Below are positions 8,899 to 19,700 of a stretch of DNA of 23,496 nucleotides, one piece after another; the stretch's first letter is position 1; each line of letters starts with the position of its first letter. Below the pieces are notes generated by a model, which made no database searches, had not been told where the DNA came from, and saw only the letters and a list, made by a program, of their open reading frames with translations. Position numbers and translations under genes: made by a program. The DNA lies in assembly GCA_910592205.1 (NCBI GenBank), contig CAJVPJ010000496.1, forward strand, positions 1 through 23,496. The letters run 5' to 3'. Source of the DNA: Paraglomus occultum. Taxonomy: Eukaryota > Glomeromycota > Glomeromycetes > Paraglomerales > Paraglomeraceae.

Positions 8899-9345
8899 AT
8901 ATGTTCTGTCCCATTGTCATCCTCGAAATCTATCACCTGACTTTTTCCGGTACTATAATAATATTAATATGAGTTATTGCAAAATATTGAACAGTGACAA
9001 CGAAAGCTACAAGTGACACCTGTTAGTTACGTAGCCAGACTTGCATTGACAGCAGCAGACCTCTATAATCAGAAGCCCCGTAAGTGATATTCGCGTCTCG
9101 GGAATTTATTCAAGTTCTGGAAACTCTGCACTCACTGTTTCCATTTCGCCTGCTAAGCAACATCTATCTAACACCTCAAAAACACAGTCAAAAACGGTGA
9201 TGATACCCAGTTTCCAGAACTTTATTATATTTCAATGTTTACGTAATATTAAGGACGCTATTGGAAAAAATTAGGTGATAAATTTCGAGGGGGTAAACAA
9301 GATGGACCAATGACACTCAACCTGGGCTAATGGGACAGAACATAT
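8899..9345. mobile_element. TA-flanked inverted-repeat element between copies A and B
   Basis: A perfect 17-bp inverted repeat (8899-8915 against 9329-9345) bounds about 447 bp. The sequence TGTTCTGTCCCATT follows a TA on the left, and its mirror precedes a TA on the right, as expected for Tc1/mariner-type insertion. Homology between the arms continues inward: CCTCGAAATCTATCACC near 8921 matches the reverse complement of 9271-9290 after a gap, so the left arm has an internal deletion. A nested 14-bp inverted repeat (9112-9125 with 9209-9222) lies inside. The right half, without its outermost bases, recurs at about 6806-7010 upstream of copy A. No transposase frame is visible. Confidence 0.6.
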
Positions 9346-9605
9346 CAATACAGAAGATAAAATAAAAACCAGTATCAAAAAAGTTTCCATTATATGATAC
9401 TTAACGGTTCTTTTTTTATATATAAATTTATAAATCGTGTTGTCCGCCACTATTATTTGTCTTATAATTTCCACCTACCCCAAAAATCAACATAAACTTA
9501 ATCATCAAAAGCGTTGGAAGCATACGAGTCATAAACAACTGTGCTCATTAGTCCCACTGATGGTAGCAGTTTAATTATAGAATAGTGATTATTAATAGAC
9601 GTTTA
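9346..9605. other. Upstream DNA of copy B, distal part
   Basis: AT-rich and non-coding. Phrases such as ATCAAAAGCG and CAG(T/C)TAATTATAGAATA recur upstream of copy C near 15150-15225, so this belongs to the duplicated unit. Confidence 0.45.
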
Positions 9606-9673
9606 GTATACCGATTTTGTACACCGATTTTGTACACCGATTTTTGTATGCCGATTTTTGTATGCCGATTTCC
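9606..9673 (+). repeat. Minisatellite, five units of 13-14 bp
   Basis: Units of the form GTA(C/T)(A/G)CCGATTTT(T) begin at 9606, 9619, 9632, 9646 and 9660. The equivalent places in copies A (about 7020) and C (about 15235) carry a single unit, so the array expanded only in the copy B unit. Confidence 0.85.
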
Positions 9674-10614
9674 TTACTCGGACTGAAAATGAATCGACTG
9701 CAGATACGTTATTTAGACGTCCATTCATTATCTACTATCTACCACGCATTCATCTGCCAAACTTAAAGTACGCCACGCATTTTCCTTCCGGAATTCCATG
9801 GCCATAACTTAATACCTTCTTTATCGAAACTTGTTGCAGTAACACAAGCCATTATCATTTCTACGCCTCATAACTCAGACTCTCTAACGCTTCATCCTTT
9901 TCGTTCTACTATTATGTTGATATTCAAACCTTATACAATGTTTGTTTAGTAAAAGTCGCTTTGAACCACTTCAAAAATTCTGCTAGACTTTCCGAATTTG
10001 ATATATCTGATTAAATTTATGTTACATCAAAAAAATTTTGAGAAAGATTGCGCGGAAAAACAGATGCAGGCGATAGAACACCATGCATATACAATTAGCG
10101 ATAAGAACGTTGTGCACACAAAGATAAGAGTCCATATGCTGAAGAGAATTACATATTTGTTGGAACAAACGAGTGAATCGGCTGATCAATTATCAGCTTG
10201 CTACGTAATGTTTACATCGAAAAAGGACATTTGCCCGGAGTAACGTTATCAAGATGATCTATTGATATTAATATCAAAAAATTACTCTTACACCGATTGC
10301 CTAATTGCGCAATAAATAACGTAATCATCTGACTTATTTGTTTTCATTTGTTTGTAACACCACACTCGATTTGGAAAAATGTCAAAGGGACGATACCTTG
10401 GTAGTTCTGAATAGAAATAGGTTTTATTTATAGCTCAATCGCGACTATGGTAAGCAACGTCAGTTAACATCGAATATTGAGGTCATGTCTCGTAAATGCG
10501 TACAATAAAGTAACACATAATTTTTATTTTTACTCAAAAGCTAGTTTTCGTTACTTTCGCTGCGCTACCAACTGTACTGCGTTATCAGTGTCGCATGATT
10601 AAGGGCCTTACATG
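9674..10614. other. Upstream block of copy B
   Basis: This block is homologous to 7030-7930 and to parts of 15245-16670. An 81-codon forward frame (9998-10243) is open here but broken in A and C. The minus strand also carries coding-like words. No gene is supported, and the block most likely holds regulatory DNA plus relics. Confidence 0.45.
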
Positions 10615-10624
10615 TATATAAATA
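10615..10624 (+). promoter_or_regulatory. TATA box of copy B
   Basis: TATATAAATA sits 67-76 nt before the ATG at 10691 and is followed by ACAGGCTTTCTCTCTTATTC, as in copy A. Confidence 0.6.
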
Positions 10625-10690
10625 CAGGCTTTCTCTCTTATTCAAACTCCAATAATTAGTCACATTCTAGCAGACAGTTATTTATTTAAT

Positions 10691-13600
10691 ATGGAAAATA
10701 AGCGGCCCGAAAAGGTAGACGCCTGCACGTTTTCACCAGACGGAAAACATCTAGCCACGTACTCATCAGATGGATTAATCACAATATACGAGACAGATAA
10801 AAAAATGAATACAAAACAAATATGGCAAAACGGGGGTAAAACCTTGTTAAAGTCAAGAAAATATTTCAAAAAAAGAAAAAGTTTTAATCCGTCTTCCGCC
10901 GCTACACAAAAAATGACGAACGTTGACTTTGCGTTATCCAATGGAGGTAAACAAAACTAATTCTTATAGCGATACTTGTTTATAAACAAAAAACTTAAAT
11001 CGATATTGATCAACTAAATAAACCGATGTATATGAATTGCCTTTCACTAACAGGGCAATTCGTTGCTTTAAGTATCATCCAGCTTCCTCAAGAAAATAAA
11101 ATGGAACCTGAGCCATTTACACTTGAAAATTCGAGGTCGACTACGTTTTATACTTTTATAGTCAACACGACGATAAACGACATCATAACGGGGGGGAAAA
11201 GTAATGATTGCGTAATCGATGTCGACAACACTTGTCCACAATTTAAGGACCTGAAAGGAGCCATTAGGTTCTCGACCGATAGTACCAACTTTCTTTCGTG
11301 CAGTGTAGTTGCTGATGCGGAAAGACAATATCTTTATGTCTATTCAACAAGCAATTGGCAAATGATTCAAAAAATGAACATAAGCGTATATGTCAATGAT
11401 CTACTAACTGCATCGCATCCTTGGACCCAAGTTGAATCCGTAAAAAGTTCATTATATGGTGAGCTTTTTGTGAGCGTCGATAAAGTAAGTAAAGCTAGAG
11501 TATTGGTATATTTATAATTGCACAAGTGTATTTACTTCCAATCACATTTATTTCCAGTCGAACGTTCTATCGTTTTGGTCTATACCGGAATGCAAGCTGG
11601 TGACCCGTTGCCAAAGCCGTCTTTCTGTAGACGTCGATGGAAGGCAAACCATCTTTGCCCTCTCTCCTAACAGGAAAATGCTTGCAACCTGGACTCCAGA
11701 TGAAATACTTGCTGTCTTTTTATGTGAAGAAGGTATCTTATTCTCGTCTTCGATGGCCCCCAAAAATCATTTGGCGTTAGGTGGTAGTCGTAATAAATCA
11801 GTGAAGCAGTTAGTGTGGATTGGGAACAAACATGTAATGATTGTCGATGATCTCGGCGGAACGAAATGGGACATTTACACATACGACCTCATCAGTGAAT
11901 ACAGCGGTTTTGGAAAGATGCCCATCTTCAAATCTACAGGAGAAGACGTTTACGCTAACTGTGATGGATGGCCGAAGATCAAGAAGTTAAAGGAAACAAA
12001 ACCAAAGAATTCATTCAACCAAGGTGCAAAGCGGTCAGAAGGAACGACAAAAATGTGTAAATATGATGGCACAACGTTTTATGAAACAGGCAAAATGCAT
12101 GTTATTGGCGAAAATCAATACATGTTGCATAAAATTCTTAAGAATATGATAGAGCCATGGTACTTTCCGCAACATCGAACCGCAACAATATTTCTGCTAG
12201 ACGATAACAATGAACGAGCACTTTTTTTCGGCAAACAAACAATAACTGTATGGAACTTTACGTCAAAAGAACCACCAAGCTTAGAATACATTTGGTGCAA
12301 ACCAATGCCTGCAGCAAATTACAGTATTGACGAACCTTCACTAGGCATAAACGAGAAAGGAAGGTATATTCTCAAATTTCGATGTAATTTCGAAAACGGA
12401 AATTCTAGTAAAAGGCAGGAATTGTCATTGTGTCCAACCAGATTTAAAACAACCTTACATGCGTTGTATGCTCGTAAATTTCTGGAATTCAAAGCCCATA
12501 ATAATAACCCGAGCCACGAGGGTCAAATTTCCGAGCTGTTAAAGCAATGTGAAGAGATTGTCTACAGCACCATCCGCACCAACGCTGAAATTTTTAATGC
12601 GAGCGTAGGCGATAGATCTATGGTACATTTATTGATTGATCTGGATAGCGCATTTGCAGATTCAATGCTAGAAGCACTATTACAAAAGGACGTTTATATT
12701 CCGCTGTTTTACAAAAACAAAGAATCTGCTCTCTTATGTGCTTTATCGAAAGGAAAAGCAAAAGTTGTTCGTCTGTTGTTGAAGTACTACTGCCGTAGAA
12801 CCGAGGAGAAAGCAGAAGAAAAGCCGGAATTTTGGATGCAGACCGTCGTTCCTGTATTTAAGAAACTGGTTTCGAAATATCCGGACTCGGCCTCGGAATT
12901 AATGAAATCTGTTAGCGATTTGCCTTTGTCCGAGCAAACGATATGGAGAAACCAAAAAGATTTGCATGCATTTAGCTGTGAGACAAATGAAATACACGAG
13001 ATGAGCGCGCCAAGGAGAGCAGACGAAATCGATGAAGCGCATAAGGTAAAGAAAAAAAATTTTATGCTACAGGCAACATATATTACCGTTTTTGTCGGTT
13101 ATCTATTAGCGCTGACATTTTAATTTTTTATTGATAAAAAAGAACGGTACCAATCGGCGCACTATATGTGTGGTTCCGCTCCCAGGCTTTACCGAATATC
13201 CGGATTTTGCTTTTTATGACCTCGTTTACAAAGGAAAAGAATGCTGTTCCCGTTTTGCTGATGCAGTATTTTATGGTCGTATTGACCTATTTGGAGAGCG
13301 TATCACGGAGGCGATAATTAATTTCAAATGGAGGCAGTTTGCTAAGGGATATGCTTATTTTTTAATTTTTTTATATATATTGTATCTTGTTTCATTCATG
13401 TTTATGGTTACGATAGATGCTGGGAGGGTACAACTAGATGACAAATATAAAAACATTGCAACAAAAGTGTTTATATTTTTAGTTTTAGGGTTAGGTGCTG
13501 TGTTTTTGAGCTCGGAAACAAGGCAGATACTGCATAAACCGTATTATTATATCTGTAATATTTATAATTTAGTAGATCTTGTAAGTTTAGTGATGCCTAT

Positions 13601-14653
13601 TGCATACGCAATTAATTCACTCGTGGGAGATGGTTCATTTCAATCTTCATACATTGGAGCATCCATGTTTTTTGTCTATCTAAATTTGGTAAGTTTTTTT
13701 TTTAGTATAAGCATAACTTACTGATTAGAAATCTAACGCAGTACTGTATCGATAGATTTTAAAGTTGCGAATTTTCGAAAAGCTTGGAATAGCGATTTTT
13801 ATTATAATTGAGATAATATCGAATGTATACCGTTTTGTCCTCGCGATGGCAATAATGGTGCTCGCGTACACACACACTTACTGGATATTATTGGCTAACA
13901 CGGAAGTTAAGAATACATTAGATGGTAACAATGCAGCGGCACAAGAATATTCTACTTTCCAACGAGGGTTACTTTCCACTTATTTCTTTGTGGTAAGCAA
14001 TAAATTTATTGTTATTGAGACAATTTTTGTAGTTTTTATTAATTATTATTAATACTTTTTGAATAGACTAATAATCTTGGGTCACTTAGCGATGCTTTTG
14101 GAGATTCGACCATTGCAATATTTACGGTTGCGTTTTCAGTAATCAGCGTGTATATGTGGACAGTTTTGGTTGCTTTGATGACCAACGTTGTGGATGATTC
14201 TAGGACCTTTGCTAGACACGCTTGGCTTAAACAAAGGGCAGAGGTAAAACAAGAAGATATATTTCAGGATAGTTCAATTCAGATGATTTAAGCAAATTAA
14301 TAATCCCGTTAATTAATCATTGATAACGTATCATATAGGTTATTGTTGAGATTGAAATGTACTGGTTTACGTCAAAGCAAAGAAAACGAAAAGATTACTT
14401 TCCGTCATTGATCTATTACTATGCATGTCCCGACGCCATCGAAAAGCGTAGAGAAAGAAGCCTGGAAGAGAAAAGACGAGAAGAGAAGAGACGAGTAAAC
14501 GAGGAAATGGAAAGAGGAAAGAAGCCTGGAGGAGAAAGAACGAGAGGAGAAGAGATGAGGGAGCAAACTGAAAAGAGGGAAGATAAAAAGAAAAGAAGAA
14601 GAGTCAGAAACATTAAAAGAAATAGTCGAGTCAATATTATTACTGCGAGATAA
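10691..14653 (+). CDS. Copy B: WD40-like propeller fused to a TRP-type cation channel (7 exons)
   Basis: Exons are 10691-10946, 11054-11484, 11558-13045, 13143-13688, 13765-13992, 14067-14243 and 14339-14653. All introns are GT..AG, intron 1 is phase 1 and the others phase 0. The sum is 3441 nt, or 1146 residues. Exons 1-3 encode WD40-like blades (ACTFSPDGKHLATYSSDGL, IFALSPNRKMLATW, KQTITVWNF) and then an ankyrin-like helical stretch (SALLCALSKGKAKVVRLLL). Exons 4-6 encode six hydrophobic segments and a pore-like loop (STFQRGLLSTYFFVTNNLGS). Exon 7 continues the TRP-box-like helix WLKQRAEVIVEIEMYWF. It is probably a membrane cation channel gated through its cytosolic propeller. The last ~45 residues are frame-shifted relative to copy C. 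Exon 3 starts with Ser where C has Trp. The exact ion selectivity cannot be read. Confidence 0.85.
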
Positions 14654-14660
14654 ATTTTAG

Positions 14661-15231
14661 ATATAGAGAGCAAGTAGATACGTGTATTTAGATCAGGAGT
14701 CACCAATGTTTTCAATAAATTTTCTGTTGGTTTGTGCCTGCTTACCGTACATATTACAAAGAAACAATTTTATTTTGAGGTTTATTTATATGTAACTAAA
14801 TTTTTTGGGGCTTTGCTTATTATTATAATGCAAAACTTGCAATTTACAGATAGAAATATATTCAAAAAGTGCTCATTAATAAAGTAAATATTAAAATAAT
14901 CCTTTCTAATATTACCAACCGGGCCATATTCGGACATTGTTTAAGGTCTATTCGATAATATGCTCGGCATTTCACGACAAATATTTATCAAAGTGTTGTT
15001 TTACAAATGTGTTGTAAAATTCAGTGTTTTGCTCAACTATTTACAAATTATTGTTATGAGTAATGGTAACAAGCAAGGTAAATCACGAGATATATTCGAC
15101 TCAGCAACGCAGATTTGATAATATACAGTACGTATTGTTACCTACATAATCGTCAAAAGCGTAGGGGTTATGTTGAACAAAAAAATTTTTTCTTTCATTA
15201 TCATAACAGTCTAATTATAGAATACTGGTTG
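14661..15231. other. Spacer between copy B and the copy C upstream block
   Basis: AT-rich 3' flank of copy B with AATAAA at about 14714 and again near 14878. The phrase GTACATATTACAAAG..CAATT (about 14745) aligns with sequence after copy C (about 20936), so the 3' flank is part of the repeated unit. From about 14930 no match or gene is seen until the upstream block of C begins near 15145. Confidence 0.5.
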
Positions 15232-15574
15232 CATACTGATTTCCTTACTCAGACTGAAAATAATCGATCGGCTGCAGATATATTTGTTTATTATTCAACA
15301 TCTTCAACCACGCCAAGACTACTGTACAAAGTACTTTACAGCATTTCCTTTTAGAATTTCACGGTCATAACTTATTGTTTTTTTATTACAACTTATTGCA
15401 ATAATACCAACTTTATCATTTCTACGCCCCGTAACCTGTACTTGGTTAGACTTTCTAACGCTTCATCCTTTTCGTTCTGCTATCATAACTTATTGTTTAG
15501 TAAAAAGCCGCTCCGCTTTGATTGCTTCAAAATTTGTTCAGACTTTCCGAATTTGATGTATATGTTTAATATCA
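15232..15574. other. Upstream block of copy C, distal part
   Basis: Diverged match to 7020-7390 and 9660-10015, sharing CTGATTTCCTTACTCAGACTGAAAAT-type words (quoted in part), CTAACGCTTCATCCTTTTCG and GAATTTGATGTAT. No gene is supported. Confidence 0.5.
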
Positions 15575-16172
15575 TTTATTTTTCTTCTAATCTTTCGGCT
15601 TCTGAAAATTTTACAGCACTTATAAACTAAGAAAGCTAGCCAGAATACTACTAACTGGCAAACAAACTACTGAAAAAACCGCAAACGACCCCAAAGATTT
15701 ACTCCCCTTTTCGTCCTCACCATCATCCGAAATAGATGTACAAATCCAAGTAAATTTAGTCGGAAACGATTCATAGAACCAGCACGAATGTAAATACGAG
15801 ACTTCTCGTATTGAAGATGAATAGAACAATCAAGATTGAAGTTATATTCGAGAGCGCAGACAAATATATAGACCAGTCACCCGCAATGAACACCTTATGC
15901 TACTTGGCGTTTCTCTTGATAAGTCAACTTGCAAAAAAATATTAGGCTTTAAATTGGATAATAAACTGAGTTGATGCTTGTCAGCAGACTGATGCTTGCC
16001 TCCCGCAGTGATGTTGTATAGAATGTGTGGCTACGCCACCGCCATACGCCATCGGGAACAACCGACCGACGACTCACATGTACGGGCTATTCCGAAGATT
16101 CACTCATTAAAAAAAAACACGCATAACGGTGAGTTGAAAAACCAAAGCAGGCGCAACAATAAGCGCAAGGCT
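15575..16172. other. About 600-bp insertion in the copy C upstream block
   Basis: Homology with the copy A and B upstream blocks stops near 15575 and resumes near 16173 (ATGTTACATCAAAAAAA). The insert is richer in GC than its surroundings around 15990-16100. One forward frame reads LARILLTGKQTTEKTANDP onward to a TAG at about 15772, with the look of a protein C-terminus, and another frame is open at 15996-16238. No family is recognised. It may be an old inserted gene fragment or transposon. Confidence 0.5.
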
Positions 16173-16671
16173 TATTATGTTACATCAAAAAAAAAATTGA
16201 AAGCAAAGATTGTGCGGAAGAATATATGCAAGCGGTAAACGCCAATTAGTGATGAGAACGTTGTACACACAAAGAGAATTACATCTATGTTAGAACAAAA
16301 CGGGTTAAGCTGATCAGTTATTCAGTCATCGCTACGTAATGTTCACGCCGAAAAGGAAATTTACTGGAAATAACTCCTGAACATGTTATCAAGATGATCA
16401 AAAAATACTTTTACCCCTGATTTTGACAAGATAATCATTTGACTTATTTGTTTTCCCACAAGTACAATGTTGTTACACCACAACACTGCTCAATTGGGAA
16501 AACATCAAAGGAAGGTCATGACTGCGGTAAGTAGGCTATTCAGTTAATATTGTTATTGCCATAAGACTAAACAACAAAGTAACATATGATTGTTCTTTCT
16601 TTTACTCGAAGATTAGTTTCCGTCATTTTAACAATTTAAATCGAATACTGCGTTATTACCATTGTGTGATG
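16173..16671. other. Upstream block of copy C, proximal part
   Basis: Diverged match to 7400-7930 and 10020-10610 (GAGAACGTTGT, CGCTACGTAATGTT, TCAATTGGGAAAA). No gene is seen. Confidence 0.5.
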
Positions 16672-16680
16672 TATATATAA
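16672..16680 (+). promoter_or_regulatory. TATA box of copy C
   Basis: TATATATAA is followed by TACAGGCC, about 60 nt before the ATG at 16739. It matches the copies A and B arrangement although the surrounding block has diverged. Confidence 0.55.
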
Positions 16681-16738
16681 TACAGGCCTTTTCCCTTATT
16701 CAGGCTCTCACAACTACGACTAATAATCATATTCTATC

Positions 16739-19700
16739 ATGTGCGAAGAATCAAATTACCCACAGACACACAATCACGTAGTTAAAGTGGGGGGAAAGCA
16801 ACCTGAAAAGGTAGACGCCTGCACGTTTTCACCAGACGGAAAACATCTAGCCACGTACTCATCAGAAGGATTAATCACAATATACGAGACAGATGAAAAC
16901 ATGAATACAAAACAAATATGGCAAAACAAGGGTGAAACCTTGTTAAAGTCAAGAGAATATTTCAAAACTAGAAAAAGTTTTAATCCGTCTTCTGCTGCTA
17001 CACAAAAAATGACGAACGTTGATTTTGCGTTATCCAATGGCGGTAAACAAGAACAATTCTTAAGTGGTACATGCTACTGTATAAACAAAAAAATCAAATC
17101 AACTAATAAACCAATGTATATAAATTGCTTTCACTAACAGGGCAATTCGTTGCTTTAAGTATTATCCAGCTTCCTCAAGAAAATAAAGTGGAAGAACCTG
17201 AGCCATTTACACTTAAAAAGTCGAAGTCCGGAATTCCGACCACATTTTATACTTTTATAGTAAACACGACGAAAAACGACATTATAACGGGAATGGCAAA
17301 CAATAATTGCGTAATCGATGTCGACAACACTTGTCCACAATTTAAGGACTTGAAAGGAGCTATTAGGTTCTCGACCGATAGTACCAACTTTCTTTCGTGC
17401 AGTGTAGTTGCTGATGTGAAGAGACAATATCTTTATGTCTATTCAACAAGCAATTGGCAAATGATTCAAAAAATGAACATAGGCGTATATGTCAATGATC
17501 TACTAACTGCATCGCATCCTTGGACACAAGTTGAATCCGTAAAAAGTTCATTATATGGTGAGCTTTTTGTGAGCGTCGATAAAGTAAGTAAAGCAAAAGT
17601 ATTGCTATATTTATAGTCTACACAAATGTATTTACTTTCAATCACATTTATTTCTAGTGGAACGTCCTATCATTCTGGTCTATACCGGAATGCAAGTTGT
17701 TGGCCCGTTGTGAAAGCAATCATTTTGTAGACGTCGATGGAAGGCAAACCATATTTGCCCTCTCTCCTAACAGAAAAATGCTTGCAACCTGGACTCCAAC
17801 CGAAATGCTTGCTGTCTTTTTATGTGAAGACGGTATCTTGTTCTCGTCTTCGATGGCCCCCAAAAATCATTTGGCGTTAGGTGATCGTAATAAATCAGTG
17901 AAGCAGTTAGTGTGGATTGGGAACAAACATGTAATGATTGTCGATGACCTCGGCGGAACGAAATGGGACATTTACACATACGACCTCATCAGTGAATACA
18001 GCGGTTTTGGAAAGATGCCCATCTTTAAATCTACAGGAGAAGATGTTTACGCCAACTGTGAGGAAAGTCCAAGGATCATGAAGTTAATAGAAACAAAGCC
18101 AGAGGGTTCATTCAACCAAGGTGCAAAGCGGCTGGAAGGCACGACAAAATTGTGCAAATACGATGGCACAACGCTTTATGAAACAAACAAGGTGCAGATT
18201 ACTGGCGAAAATCAGAACAAATTGCGGGAGATTGTTGAGTTTATGGTCGAACCATGGTACCTTCCGCAACAGCGAACTACAACAATATTTCTACTAGACG
18301 ATGACAACAAACGAGCACTTCTTTTTGGCAAACAAACAATACATGTGTGGAACTTTACGTCAACAAAACCAAGCTTAGAATATATTTGGTGTAAACCAAT
18401 GCCTGCAGGAAATTACAGTCTTGACGAGCCTTCACTAGACAAAGATAGGAATATTCTCAAATTTCTATGTAATTCCGAAAAAAAGGAATTGTCGCTGCGT
18501 CCAACCAAATTCGAAACAACCTTACATGCGTTGTATGCCCGTAAATTTCTGGAACGCAAAGACCATGTCGAACGTCAAATCGGCCCGAGCCACGGATTGC
18601 TTTTCTCCACGCTATTAAAGCAATGCGAAAAGATCGTGTACAGCACCATCCGCACCAGCGCAGAAATTTTTAATGCGAACGTAGACGATAGATCTATGGT
18701 ACATTTATTGATTGATCTGGATAGCGCATTTGCAGATTCAATGTTAGAAGCACTATTACAAAAGGACGTTTATATTCCGCTGGCTTACGAAAACAAAGAA
18801 TCGGCTCTCTCGTGTGCTTTATTGAAAGGAAAAGCAAAAGTCGTTCGCCTGTTGTTGAAGTACTACTGCCGTAGGACCGAGGAGAAAGCAGAAGCAAAGC
18901 CGGAATTTTGGATGCAGACCGTCGTCCCTGTATTTAAGAAACTGGTTTCGAAATACCCAGACTCGACCTCGGAATTAATGAAATCTGTTAGCGATTTGCC
19001 TTTTACTTTGTCCGAGCAAACGATATGGAGAAACCAAAAGGATTTGCATGCATTTATCTGTGAGACAGATGAAATACACGAAATGAGCGCGCCAAGGAGA
19101 ACAGACGAAATCAATGAGGCGCATAAGGTAAAGAAAAAAAGTTATGCTACAGGCTGTTTTTGCCGCTTATCTATTAGCGCTGACATTTTAATTTTTTATT
19201 GATAAAAAAGAACGGTACCAATCCACGTACTATATGTGTGGTTCCGCTCCCAGGCTTTACCGAATATCCGAATTTTGCTTTTTATGACCTTGTTTATAAA
19301 GGAAAAGAATGCTGTTCCCGGTTTGCCGATGCAGTATTCTGTGGTCGTATTGATTTATTTGGAGAACGTAGCATGGAGGCGATAATTAATTTCAAATGGA
19401 GGCAGTTTGCTAGGAGATATGCTTATTTTTTAATTGTTTTATATATATTGTATCTTGCTTCATTTATGTTTGTGATTACGGTAGATGCTGGTAGGGTACA
19501 ACTAGATGACAAATATAAAAACATTGCAACAAAAGTGTTTATATTTTTAGTTTTAGGGTTAGGTGCTGTGTTTTTGAGCTCGGAAACAAGGCAGATACTG
19601 CATAAACCGTATTATTATATCTGTAATATTTATAATTTAGTAGATCTTGTAAGTTTAGTGATGCCTATTGCATACGCAATTAATTCACTCGTGGGAGATG

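Noticed and set aside
11068-11328. Minus-strand frames inside exons of copies B and C (also 17155-17427, 11548-11882, 17767-17979)
   Set aside because: They mirror strongly supported exons, and their conservation follows from the sense strand.
14419-14715. 98-codon minus-strand Leu/Ser/Phe-rich frame
   Set aside because: It is the complement of the purine-rich coiled-coil exon 7 of copy B, and low complexity explains the open frame.
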